Assembly: GCF_015163075.1 (NCBI RefSeq)
Contig: NZ_JADDXU010000006.1
Span: 434,001 to 498,000 of the forward strand
DNA: 64,000 nucleotides
Reading direction: 5' to 3'
Source of the DNA: Streptomyces justiciae
GTDB taxonomy: Bacteria > Actinomycetota > Actinomycetes > Streptomycetales > Streptomycetaceae
This document shows positions 57,592 to 64,000 of this stretch, one piece after another. How positions within the stretch are numbered: the stretch's first letter is position 1; every line of letters starts with the position of its first letter. The notes under the pieces were generated by a model. It worked only from the letters and a program-made list of their open reading frames with translations. It searched no databases and was not told where the DNA came from. The translations under genes were made by a program, and so were the position numbers.

Positions 57592-57948
57592 GTGGCTACC
57601 GACGCACCGCCCCCCTCGAAAGAGCAACACAAACTCCCCAGCACCGAGGAGTTCACCGCGGTGCAGGAGAGCGCGGAGTTCGGTGAACTGCGCCGCTCCT
57701 ACCGCAACTTCGCCTTCCCCCTGACCATCGCCTTCATCGCCTGGTACCTGCTGTACGTCCTGCTGTCGAACTTCGCGGGCGACTTCATGGGCACCAAGCT
57801 GTTCGGCAACATCAACGTCGCCTTCGTGTTCGGCATCGCCCAGTTCGTCACCACGTTCCTCATCGCCTGGTGGTACTCGCGGCACGCCGCCGCGAAGCTC
57901 GACCCCAAGGCCGAGGCGATCAAGTCCCGGATGGAGGGCGGCGCATGA
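57592..57948 (+). CDS. DUF485 domain membrane protein
   Basis: A 118-residue protein with two transmembrane helices (about residues 48-66 and 80-100) in the DUF485 pattern 'LRRSYRNFAFPLTIAFIAWYLLYVLLSNFAGDFM...GQFV'. DUF485 genes precede acetate/cation symporter genes in many bacteria and probably encode an accessory subunit. The GTG at 57592 has an ideal AGGAG five bases upstream; an ATG at 57508 would give 146 residues with a Pro/Thr-rich start. Overlaps the symporter start (ATGA). Confidence 0.9.
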   Translation: MATDAPPPSKEQHKLPSTEEFTAVQESAEFGELRRSYRNFAFPLTIAFIAWYLLYVLLSNFAGDFMGTKLFGNINVAFVFGIAQFVTTFLIAWWYSRHAAAKLDPKAEAIKSRMEGGA

Positions 57949-59564
57949 GCCCCGCGATCACCCTGGCCGCAGGCGAGGCCAGCGAGCACCGGCCGCTGAT
58001 CATCAGCCTGTTCGCCGTGTTCGTCCTCGCGACCCTCGTCATCACCGTCTGGGCGGGCCGCCAGACCAAGGACGCCGCCGACTTCTACGCCGGCGGCCGC
58101 CAGTTCAGCGCCTTCCAGAACGGCCTCGCGGTCTCCGGCGACTACATGTCGGCCGCGTCCTTCCTCGGCATCGCCGGCGCCATCGCCCTGTTCGGCTACG
58201 ACGGCTTCCTGTACTCCATCGGCTTCCTGGTCGCCTGGCTCGTCGCCCTGCTCCTGGTCGCCGAACCGCTCCGGAACTCCGGCCGCTACACCATGGGCGA
58301 CGTCCTGGCGTACCGCATGCGCCAGCGCCCGGTCCGCACCGCGGCCGGCACCTCCACGATCGTCGTCTCGATCTTCTACCTGCTCGCACAGATGGCCGGC
58401 GCCGGCGTCCTCGTCTCGCTGCTGCTCGGCATCACCTCCGACGCGGGCAAGATCGGCATCGTCGCCCTCGTCGGCGTCCTGATGATCGTGTACGTCTCCA
58501 TCGGCGGCATGAAGGGCACCACCTGGGTCCAGATGGTCAAGGCGGTGCTGCTGATCACCGGCACCATCCTGATCACGTTCCTGGTGCTGCTGAAGTTCGA
58601 CTTCAACATCTCCGACCTGCTCGGCAAGGCCGCCGAGAACAGCGGGAAGGGCACCGCGTTCCTGGAGCCCGGCCTCCAGTACGGCGCGACCGGCACCTCC
58701 AAGCTGGACTTCATCTCGCTCGGCATCGCCCTGGTCCTCGGCACCGCCGGCCTGCCGCACATCCTGATCCGCTTCTACACGGTGCCCAACGCCAAGGCCG
58801 CGCGTAAGTCCGTGAACTGGGCCATCGGCATCATCGGCGGCTTCTACCTGATGACCATCGCCCTCGGCTTCGGCGCGGCGGCCCTGATCTCGCAGGACGA
58901 GATCATCGAGTCCAACCCGTCCGGCAACACGGCGGCGCCACTCCTCGCGCTCCATCTCGGCGGCGTCGACTCGGCGTGGGGCGCGATCCTGCTGGCCACG
59001 ATCTCCGCAGTGGCCTTCGCGACGATCCTCGCGGTGGTGGCGGGTCTGACCCTCGCCTCCTCGTCCTCCTTCGCGCACGACATCTACGCCAACGTCATCC
59101 GCAAGGGCAAGGCGTCCGGCAAGGAGGAGGTCCGCGCGGCCCGCTGGGCGACCGTCTTCATCGGCATCGTCTCCATCGGCCTGGGCGCCCTCGCCCGCGA
59201 CCTCAACGTGGCCGGCCTGGTCGCGCTGGCGTTCGCGGTCGCCGCGTCCGCCAACCTGCCGACGATCCTCTACAGCCTGTTCTGGAAGCGGTTCACCACC
59301 CAGGGCGCCCTGTGGTCGATCTACGGCGGTCTGATCGTCGCCACCGGCCTGGTGCTGTTCTCCCCGGTGGTCTCCGGCGACCCGAAGGCGATGTTCCCCG
59401 ACGTCGACTTCGCCTACTTCCCGCTGAAGAACCCGGGCATCATCTCCATCCCGTTCGGCTTCCTCATGGGCTTCCTCGGCACCGTCCTGTCCAAGGAGGA
59501 GCCCGACGCCGGCAAGTACGCGGAGCTGGAGGTCCGGTCCCTGACCGGCACCGGCGCGCACTGA
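57945..59564 (+). CDS. actP: Cation acetate symporter-like SSS family transporter (ActP)
   Basis: A 539-residue sodium:solute symporter with about 13 hydrophobic helices. Characteristic stretches include 'ADFYAGGRQFSAFQNGLAVSGDYMSAASFLGIAG' near residue 40, 'FYLLAQMAGAGVLVSLLLGI', and 'LGTAGLPHILIRFYTVPNAKAARKS', which are shared with ActP. It likely imports acetate, pyruvate or a similar short acid with sodium. It is coupled to the DUF485 gene and followed by a strong terminator. Confidence 0.92.
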   Translation: MSPAITLAAGEASEHRPLIISLFAVFVLATLVITVWAGRQTKDAADFYAGGRQFSAFQNGLAVSGDYMSAASFLGIAGAIALFGYDGFLYSIGFLVAWLVALLLVAEPLRNSGRYTMGDVLAYRMRQRPVRTAAGTSTIVVSIFYLLAQMAGAGVLVSLLLGITSDAGKIGIVALVGVLMIVYVSIGGMKGTTWVQMVKAVLLITGTILITFLVLLKFDFNISDLLGKAAENSGKGTAFLEPGLQYGATGTSKLDFISLGIALVLGTAGLPHILIRFYTVPNAKAARKSVNWAIGIIGGFYLMTIALGFGAAALISQDEIIESNPSGNTAAPLLALHLGGVDSAWGAILLATISAVAFATILAVVAGLTLASSSSFAHDIYANVIRKGKASGKEEVRAARWATVFIGIVSIGLGALARDLNVAGLVALAFAVAASANLPTILYSLFWKRFTTQGALWSIYGGLIVATGLVLFSPVVSGDPKAMFPDVDFAYFPLKNPGIISIPFGFLMGFLGTVLSKEEPDAGKYAELEVRSLTGTGAH

Positions 59565-59587
59565 GCCCCCTCCCGGGCGATCTCTGA

Positions 59588-59621
59588 GCGGCCGCGTCGT
59601 AGGGAACTACGACGCGGCCGC
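59588..59621. terminator. Perfect stem-loop terminator after actP
   Basis: Fifteen-base perfect arms GCGGCCGCGTCGTAG (59588-59602) and CTACGACGCGGCCGC (59607-59621) with a GGAA tetraloop, 23 bases after the actP stop codon. Confidence 0.93.
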
Positions 59622-59740
59622 GTCATACCTCGTGGGATCGGGCACTGTCGATGTCAGTGCGGTCACGTAGGCTCGCAAGTGACGGAAAATGAATGATCCG
59701 CGATGATCCGCAGTGTTCCGCGACGAGGGAGGGGGCCCAC

Positions 59741-60730
59741 GTGCTCATCGACACCTACGGCCGGCAGGCCACCGACCTGCGCGTGTCGCTGACCGACCGG
59801 TGCAATCTGCGCTGTACGTACTGCATGCCGGAAGAGGGCCTGCAGTGGCTGGCCAAGCCCGACCTCCTCACGGACGACGAGATCGTCCGCCTGATCGACA
59901 TCGCGGTCACCTCCCTGGGCATCGAAGAGGTCCGCTTCACCGGCGGCGAGCCGCTGCTGCGCCCCGGCCTGGTCGGCATCGTGGAGCGCGTCGCGGCCCT
60001 CGAACCCCGCCCCCAGATGTCGCTGACGACCAACGGCATCGGCCTCAAGCGCACCGCGACGGCCCTGAAGGCCGCGGGCCTGGACCGGGTCAACGTCTCC
60101 CTCGACACCCTGCGCCCGGACGTCTTCAAGACCCTGACCCGCCGGGACCGCCACAAGGACGTCATCGAGGGCCTGTACGCCGCGCGCGAGGCGGGCCTGA
60201 CCCCGGTCAAGGTCAACTCGGTCCTCATGCCCGGGCTCAACGAGGACGAGGCCCCCGACCTCCTCGCCTGGGCCGTCGAGCACGACTACGAACTGCGCTT
60301 CATCGAGCAGATGCCCCTCGACGCCCAGCACGGCTGGAAGCGCGACGGCATGATCACGGCAGGGGACATCCTCACCTCCCTGCGCACCCGCTTCGAGCTC
60401 ACCGAGGAAGGCTCCGAGAAGCGCGGCTCGGCCCCGGCGGAGCGCTGGATCGTCGACGGCGGCCCGCACGTGGTGGGTGTCATCGCCTCGGTCACCCGCC
60501 CGTTCTGCGCGGCCTGCGACCGCACCCGCCTGACGGCCGACGGCCAGGTTCGCACCTGCCTGTTCGCCCGGGAGGAGACCGACCTCCGCGCGGCCCTGCG
60601 CTCGGGCGCCCCGGACGAGGAGATAGCGAGCATCTGGCGGACGGCGATGTGGGGCAAGAAGGCGGGCGCGGGCCTGGACGACCCGACGTTCGTACAGCCG
60701 GACCGGCCGATGTCGGCTATCGGCGGCTAG
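59741..60730 (+). CDS. moaA: GTP 3',8-cyclase MoaA
   Basis: A 329-residue radical SAM enzyme of molybdenum cofactor synthesis. The first cluster motif is CNLRCTYC (CxxxCxxC) near residue 19; the second cluster cysteines are in 'FCAACDRTRLTADGQVRTC'; and the protein ends in the conserved GG. It turns GTP into the cyclic intermediate used by MoaC. The GTG at 59741 has GAGGGAGGGGG upstream. Its TAG stop overlaps the converging gene's stop inside a CTAG tetramer. No other mo genes are in the window. Confidence 0.96.
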   Translation: MLIDTYGRQATDLRVSLTDRCNLRCTYCMPEEGLQWLAKPDLLTDDEIVRLIDIAVTSLGIEEVRFTGGEPLLRPGLVGIVERVAALEPRPQMSLTTNGIGLKRTATALKAAGLDRVNVSLDTLRPDVFKTLTRRDRHKDVIEGLYAAREAGLTPVKVNSVLMPGLNEDEAPDLLAWAVEHDYELRFIEQMPLDAQHGWKRDGMITAGDILTSLRTRFELTEEGSEKRGSAPAERWIVDGGPHVVGVIASVTRPFCAACDRTRLTADGQVRTCLFAREETDLRAALRSGAPDEEIASIWRTAMWGKKAGAGLDDPTFVQPDRPMSAIGG

Positions 60731-60948
60731 GCGCCCTCGGGGGCTTCCCACTCCTTGAGAAGGACCACGTCCTTGAGGAACCCCCGCACCCCGAGGAACT
60801 GAGACAGATGCTCGCGGTGCTCGTCGCACGCGAGCCATGTCTTGCGCCGCTCCGGCGTGTGGATCTTCGGGTTGTTCCACGCGAGCACCCACACCGCGTC
60901 GGCCCGGCACCCCTTCGCCGAACAGATCGGCGCGGTCTCTTCACTCAC
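60727..60948 (-). CDS. Small putative zinc-binding protein
   Basis: A 73-residue protein. Cys9, Cys14, Cys41 and His44 (CSAKGC and CDEH) could bind a zinc ion; the centre is Trp-rich ('VWVLAWNNPKIHTPERRKTWLAC'). I do not recognise a function; it is conserved next to moaA in streptomycetes as far as I recall. GTG start at 60948 with GAGACGGACC upstream. The stop shares CTAG with moaA. Confidence 0.78.
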   Translation of the reverse strand: MSEETAPICSAKGCRADAVWVLAWNNPKIHTPERRKTWLACDEHREHLSQFLGVRGFLKDVVLLKEWEAPEGA

Positions 60949-60980
60949 TGGTCCGTCTCACAAACTGCGCTGAACAAGGC

Positions 60981-61016
60981 GACGCCGAGCAGCCACGGGG
61001 GGAGCTGCCCGGCGTC
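60981..61016. terminator. Hairpin between the small zinc protein and DUF3099 genes
   Basis: GACGCCG-A-GCAG (60981-60992) pairs with CTGC-C-CGGCGTC (61005-61016), one mismatch. It lies about 150 bases after the DUF3099 stop and just upstream of the next minus-strand gene, so it may end the former's transcript. Confidence 0.55.
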
Positions 61017-61163
61017 GGTCTGTCGCTCCGACGGGGGATGCGGAGCGCGTAGGAAGTATGTCACGGGTAACCCGTCGCCCGGCACTGGAACAACATGATT
61101 GATCTGAGCTTTTCTTGAGCTTGGTCCGGAGGTGACGTCCGGTTGCGAGCCCTCCGCCGAGCG

Positions 61164-61592
61164 TCACATCCGCTCGTGAGGCTCGCTGCGCGCACCCGCC
61201 GCCGGACCGCTCGCGGCGTCTTCCGGGACGGATTCCGCGAAGGGCTCATCAGCCGGTGCGGGGGAGATCTCCCCCGCTGCCGAAAGCGCGGGAGGTGCCC
61301 CCAGTCGCATCGGAGCGGCCACGAAGGTGGACGGCAATCCGGGCGCGTTCTCCCGCCCCGCGTTCGCGATCACCACCGCGATGTAGGGAAGCAGCGCCCC
61401 CAGCACCAACGCGACGATCGCGACGTGCCGTTCGACGTTCCACAGGGTGGCCGCGAGGATCACCGACAGCGTGCGCACCGACATCGAGATCACGTACCGC
61501 CGCTGCCGGCCGCGCACGTCCTCCTGAAGGCCCGCACGGGCTCCGGTGATCCGGAACACCTGGGCGCCGCCGCCTGCATGCTGCTTCCGCAT
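61164..61592 (-). CDS. DUF3099 membrane protein
   Basis: A 142-residue protein. The core 'VFRITGARAGLQEDVRGRQRRYVISMSVRTLSVILAATLW' is the DUF3099 signature; two hydrophobic helices lie at about 34-50 and 55-75. The C-terminal half is Ala/Pro/Glu-rich and probably disordered. Function unknown. I use the ATG at 61592 (GGTGG at good distance); the GTG directly before it is an alternative. Confidence 0.87.
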   Translation of the reverse strand: MRKQHAGGGAQVFRITGARAGLQEDVRGRQRRYVISMSVRTLSVILAATLWNVERHVAIVALVLGALLPYIAVVIANAGRENAPGLPSTFVAAPMRLGAPPALSAAGEISPAPADEPFAESVPEDAASGPAAGARSEPHERM

Positions 61593-61836
61593 CACATTCC
61601 ACCATCCGCCCGCATCGGACTCTCCCCGGCCCGTTCCCGCTCCGCTCCCGGCACGAGAACCGGGCCCGGGCACGTCCTACGTTACGCCGCGCCTCCGCCG
61701 CCTACGAGACCGGGGCACCTCCCGCGGAGGCGAACGACCTGCGCTTCCGCACGTACGGGCGACTCGACATGCGTCGTACGGCGCATGGGCCGACACTGAC
61801 CGTAATGCTCACGTCGAGCCGTACAAGGAGGCAGCC

Positions 61837-62115
61837 ATGGGCTGGTTGTGGGCGATCATCGTGGGATTCGTGCTGGGCCTGATCGCGAAGGCGATCCTCC
61901 CGGGCAAGCAGCACAGTCCGCTCTGGCTGACGACCATCTTCGGCATGCTGGGCGCCCTCGTCGGCAACGCCATCGCCCGCTGGGCGGGCGTCGACGCCAC
62001 CTCCGGCATCGACTGGAGCCGCCACGCCTTCCAGCTGATCGCCGCGATCATCATCGTGGGCGTGGGCGACATGCTGTACATGGCGACGCTCGGCAAGCGA
62101 AAGCAGCAAGCCTGA
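61837..62115 (+). CDS. GlsB/YeaQ/YmgE family membrane protein
   Basis: A 92-residue protein with three hydrophobic helices, 'WLWAIIVGFVLGLIAKAILPGKQ' first, then 'LTTIFGMLGALVGNAIARWAG' and 'FQLIAAIIIVGVGDMLYMATL'. These are features of the GlsB/YeaQ/YmgE (transglycosylase-associated) family, linked to general stress. It has an excellent ribosome site AAGGAGG. A relation to the Asp23/Gls24 genes at 32-34 kb is only by family lore. Confidence 0.9.
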   Translation: MGWLWAIIVGFVLGLIAKAILPGKQHSPLWLTTIFGMLGALVGNAIARWAGVDATSGIDWSRHAFQLIAAIIIVGVGDMLYMATLGKRKQQA

Positions 62116-62129
62116 GCCTGAACGCCCAA

Positions 62130-62219
62130 AGGGGCGCGGGGCTGCATCGATATGCGGCTCCGCCGCGTGAGCGCGACCAGCCACGACAAAGCGGCAGTCG
62201 CCGGTCCACCCGCGCCCCT
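62130..62219. repeat. Inverted-repeat-bounded dispersed element between glsB-like gene and tyrS
   Basis: AGGGGCGCGGG (62130-62140) and CCCGCGCCCCT (62209-62219), perfect 11-base ends, around about 68 bases with an inner GCATCGATATGC hairpin. Related in its ends to the element at 34584. It lies between converging genes, so it may serve as a terminator for both. Confidence 0.75.
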
Positions 62220-62227
62220 ACGGCGTT

Positions 62228-63496
62228 CTACGCTCCGGTCACCTCGACCGCGGCAAGGTTCTTCTTCCCCCGCCGCAGCACCAGCCACCGCCCGTGAAGC
62301 AGGTCCTCCTTGGACGGCACCGCGTCCTCGGCCGCGACCTTGACGTTGTTCACGTAGGCCCCGCCCTCCTTCACGGTCCGCCGCGCCGCCGACTTGCTGG
62401 CGACCAGCCCGACCTCGGCGAACAGGTCGACGACGAGGCCGAGTTCGGAGACCTGGACATGCGGCACCTCGGACAGGGCCGCCGCCAGCGTCTTCGCGTC
62501 GAGGTCCGCCAGCTCGCCCTGACCGAAGAGGGCCTTGGACGCGGCGATCACGGCCGCCGTCTGGTCGGCGCCGTGCACCAGCGTCGTCAGCTCCTCGGCC
62601 AGCGCACGCTGGGCGGCACGGGCCTGCGGCCGCTCCTCGGTCTGCTTCTCCAGCTCCTCGAGCTCCTCGCGGGTCCGGAAGGACAGGATGCGCATGTACG
62701 TCGAGATGTCCCGGTCGTCCACGTTCAGCCAGAACTGGTAGAACGCGTACGGCGTCGTCATCTCGGGGTCGAGCCAGACGGCGCCGCCCTCGGTCTTGCC
62801 GAACTTGGTGCCGTCCGCCTTGACCATCAGCGGCGTCGCCAGACAGTGCGCCTCGGCGTCCGGCTCCAGCCGGTGGATCAGGTCCAGGCCGGCCGTGAGG
62901 TTGCCCCACTGATCGCTGCCGCCCTGCTGGAGCGTGCAGCCGTACCGCCGGTACAGCTCCAGGAAGTCCATGCCCTGGAGCAGCTGGTAGCTGAACTCCG
63001 TGTAGCTGATGCCCTCCTGGGACTCCAGCCGGCGGGCGACGGAGTCCTTGGTCAGCATCTTGTTGACGCGGAAGTGCTTGCCGATGTCACGCAGGAACTC
63101 GATGGCCGACATCCCGGCCGTCCAGTCCAGGTTGTTGACCATGACCGCGGCGTTCTCGCCCTCGAAGGACAGGAACGGCTCGATCTGCCCGCGCAGCCGG
63201 GTCACCCAGTTCGCGACCGTCTCCGGGTCGTTCAGCGTTCGCTCCGCCGTCGGGCGGGGGTCGCCGATCTGCCCGGTCGCGCCGCCCACCAGGGCCAGCG
63301 GGCGCAGGCCCGCCTGCTGGAGCCGGCGCATCGTGAGGACCTGGACGAGGTGACCGACGTGGAGGCTGGCGGCGGTCGGGTCGAAGCCGCAATAGAACGT
63401 GACCGGACCGTCCGCGAGCGCCTTGCGCAAAGCGTCCTCGTCAGTGGACTGGGCCCACAGCCCACGCCACTTCAGCTCGTCGACGATGTCCGTCAC
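62228..63496 (-). CDS. tyrS: Tyrosyl-tRNA synthetase
   Basis: A 422-residue class I synthetase that charges tRNA-Tyr. The HIGH-like motif is 'LHVGHLVQ' near residue 44, the tyrosine pocket holds 'QQGGSDQWGN', and KMSKS is represented by 'GTKFGKTEGG'. The C-terminal S4-like RNA-binding domain ('KSAARRTVKEGGAYVNN') is complete. GTG start at 63496 with AAGGAGA upstream. Confidence 0.97.
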   Translation of the reverse strand: MTDIVDELKWRGLWAQSTDEDALRKALADGPVTFYCGFDPTAASLHVGHLVQVLTMRRLQQAGLRPLALVGGATGQIGDPRPTAERTLNDPETVANWVTRLRGQIEPFLSFEGENAAVMVNNLDWTAGMSAIEFLRDIGKHFRVNKMLTKDSVARRLESQEGISYTEFSYQLLQGMDFLELYRRYGCTLQQGGSDQWGNLTAGLDLIHRLEPDAEAHCLATPLMVKADGTKFGKTEGGAVWLDPEMTTPYAFYQFWLNVDDRDISTYMRILSFRTREELEELEKQTEERPQARAAQRALAEELTTLVHGADQTAAVIAASKALFGQGELADLDAKTLAAALSEVPHVQVSELGLVVDLFAEVGLVASKSAARRTVKEGGAYVNNVKVAAEDAVPSKEDLLHGRWLVLRRGKKNLAAVEVTGA

Positions 63497-63552
63497 GGTT
63501 CTCGCGTCTCCTTGATGATCTTCGGGCAGTCGAGTGACCACCGGCTACGAGG

Positions 63553-64000
63553 TTATACGCCCCGACTGACAGAGCTCATATTGAAGTCCGGCACCCGCAG
63601 GGCCGGCATCGCAGCCCTAGTGAACCAGTCGCTCCATTCCCTCGGCAGCGTCTTTTCCGTGCGCCCGGCCTCGGTGGCCCGCCCCAGCAGGTCCACCGGC
63701 GACTCGTTGAACCGGAAGTTGTTGACCTCGCCGGTCACCTCGCCGTTCTCGACGAGATAGACGCCGTCCCGGGTCAGCCCGGTCAGCAGCAGGGTCGCCG
63801 GGTCGACCTCGCGGATGTACCAGAGGCAGGTCAGCAGCAGCCCGCGCTCGGTGTTCGCGACCATCTCCTCCAGGGACCGGTCGTCGCCGCCGTCGAGGAT
63901 CAGGTTGTCGATCCCCGGCGCCACCGGCAGCCCGGTCAGCCCGGCGCTGTGGCGGCTGGTGAGCAGGTTGCTCAGCTCGCCCTCGCGCATCCACTCAGTG
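63553..64000 (-). CDS. TldD/PmbA family metallopeptidase (5' end outside window)
   Basis: The last ~148 residues of a longer protein; the frame remains open to the window edge upstream of the internal ATG at 63990. It shows the C-terminal pattern of TldD/PmbA proteins: 'SRHSAGLTGLPVAPGIDNLILDGGD', 'TCLWYIREVDPATLLLTGLTRDGVYLVENGEVTGEVNNFRFNESPVDLLG'. TldD/PmbA pairs process peptide antibiotics and other small proteins. Ends 56 bases before tyrS. Confidence 0.9.
   Translation of the reverse strand, partial: TEWMREGELSNLLTSRHSAGLTGLPVAPGIDNLILDGGDDRSLEEMVANTERGLLLTCLWYIREVDPATLLLTGLTRDGVYLVENGEVTGEVNNFRFNESPVDLLGRATEAGRTEKTLPREWSDWFTRAAMPALRVPDFNMSSVSRGV

Noticed and set aside
57699..59561. 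620-residue minus-strand frame opposite actP
   Set aside because: Low-complexity antisense frame; the plus-strand product is a clear transporter.
1..64000. Phage defence or toxin-antitoxin system
   Set aside because: No restriction, retron, CBASS, BREX or toxin-antitoxin signatures were recognised; the DEDDh exonuclease and RING-TerD protein alone are not enough.
1..64000. tRNA or rRNA genes
   Set aside because: I saw no cloverleaf with conserved TTC arm or rRNA-like segment, but I could not run a scanner.

Overview
The window is high-GC DNA with GTG and TTG starts, four-base stop/start overlaps and the gene content of a Streptomyces chromosome core arm. From memory, the order cobalamin genes - pitH2 - ABC-F gene - gbn - enoyl-CoA hydratase, and later moaA and tyrS, follows the S. 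coelicolor SCO1860 to SCO1818 neighbourhood; I could not align it. There are no phage genes, insertion sequences, CRISPR arrays or tRNA/rRNA genes that I can recognise.

Layout. (1) 1-1807: end of a sortase-anchored (LAETG) surface protein and a LacI-type regulator. (2) 1831-20105: aerobic-type cobalamin (vitamin B12) corrin-ring pathway. One minus-strand transcription unit runs cobD-cobQ-cobN-chelatase I/D-cobO-cobB-cobI behind a cobalamin riboswitch. A second runs cobM-cobL-cobGJ-cobH-cbiX-cobC. A plus-strand ZIP metal transporter gene sits between them. (3) 20205-30581: a PiT phosphate transporter with a PHO box, a secreted GH25 muramidase, a class II aldolase, an alpha/beta hydrolase behind a degenerate repeat block, a VOC protein, a membrane zinc peptidase, an ABC-F protein with a tiny possibly leaderless upstream ORF (MAILLAH), and gbn (GATC-binding nucleoid protein) behind a cluster of GATC sites. 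(4) 30710-34572: enoyl-CoA hydratase and a six-gene Asp23/AmaP envelope cluster. (5) 34628-43269 (minus): SDR, GH15 trehalase-like hydrolase, SURF1, a zinc-cysteine mini-protein, a DEDDh exonuclease with BRCT domain, and a 942-residue protein that joins a C3HC4 RING finger to a TerD-like domain. (6) 42655-47568: a TetR regulator divergent from acetoacetate decarboxylase-like, SDR and two amidohydrolase genes, with a perfect palindromic operator. (7) 47594-53495: VIT1-type transporter, fatty-acid hydroxylase, lysoplasmalogenase-like protein, alcohol dehydrogenase, CopD-like protein, and a CoA-transferase broken by one missing base. (8) 53553-64000: tandem subtilases, DUF485/ActP-type symporter, moaA, small zinc protein, DUF3099 and GlsB-like membrane proteins, tyrS, and the end of a TldD/PmbA peptidase.

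The most interesting items are the RING-TerD protein (a eukaryote-like RING signature fused to a stress-response fold), the MAILLAH micro-ORF with mutually exclusive hairpins ahead of the ABC-F gene, the GATC cluster in front of gbn, and the Asp23/AmaP cluster. All functions are read from motifs and context; no database search was possible.
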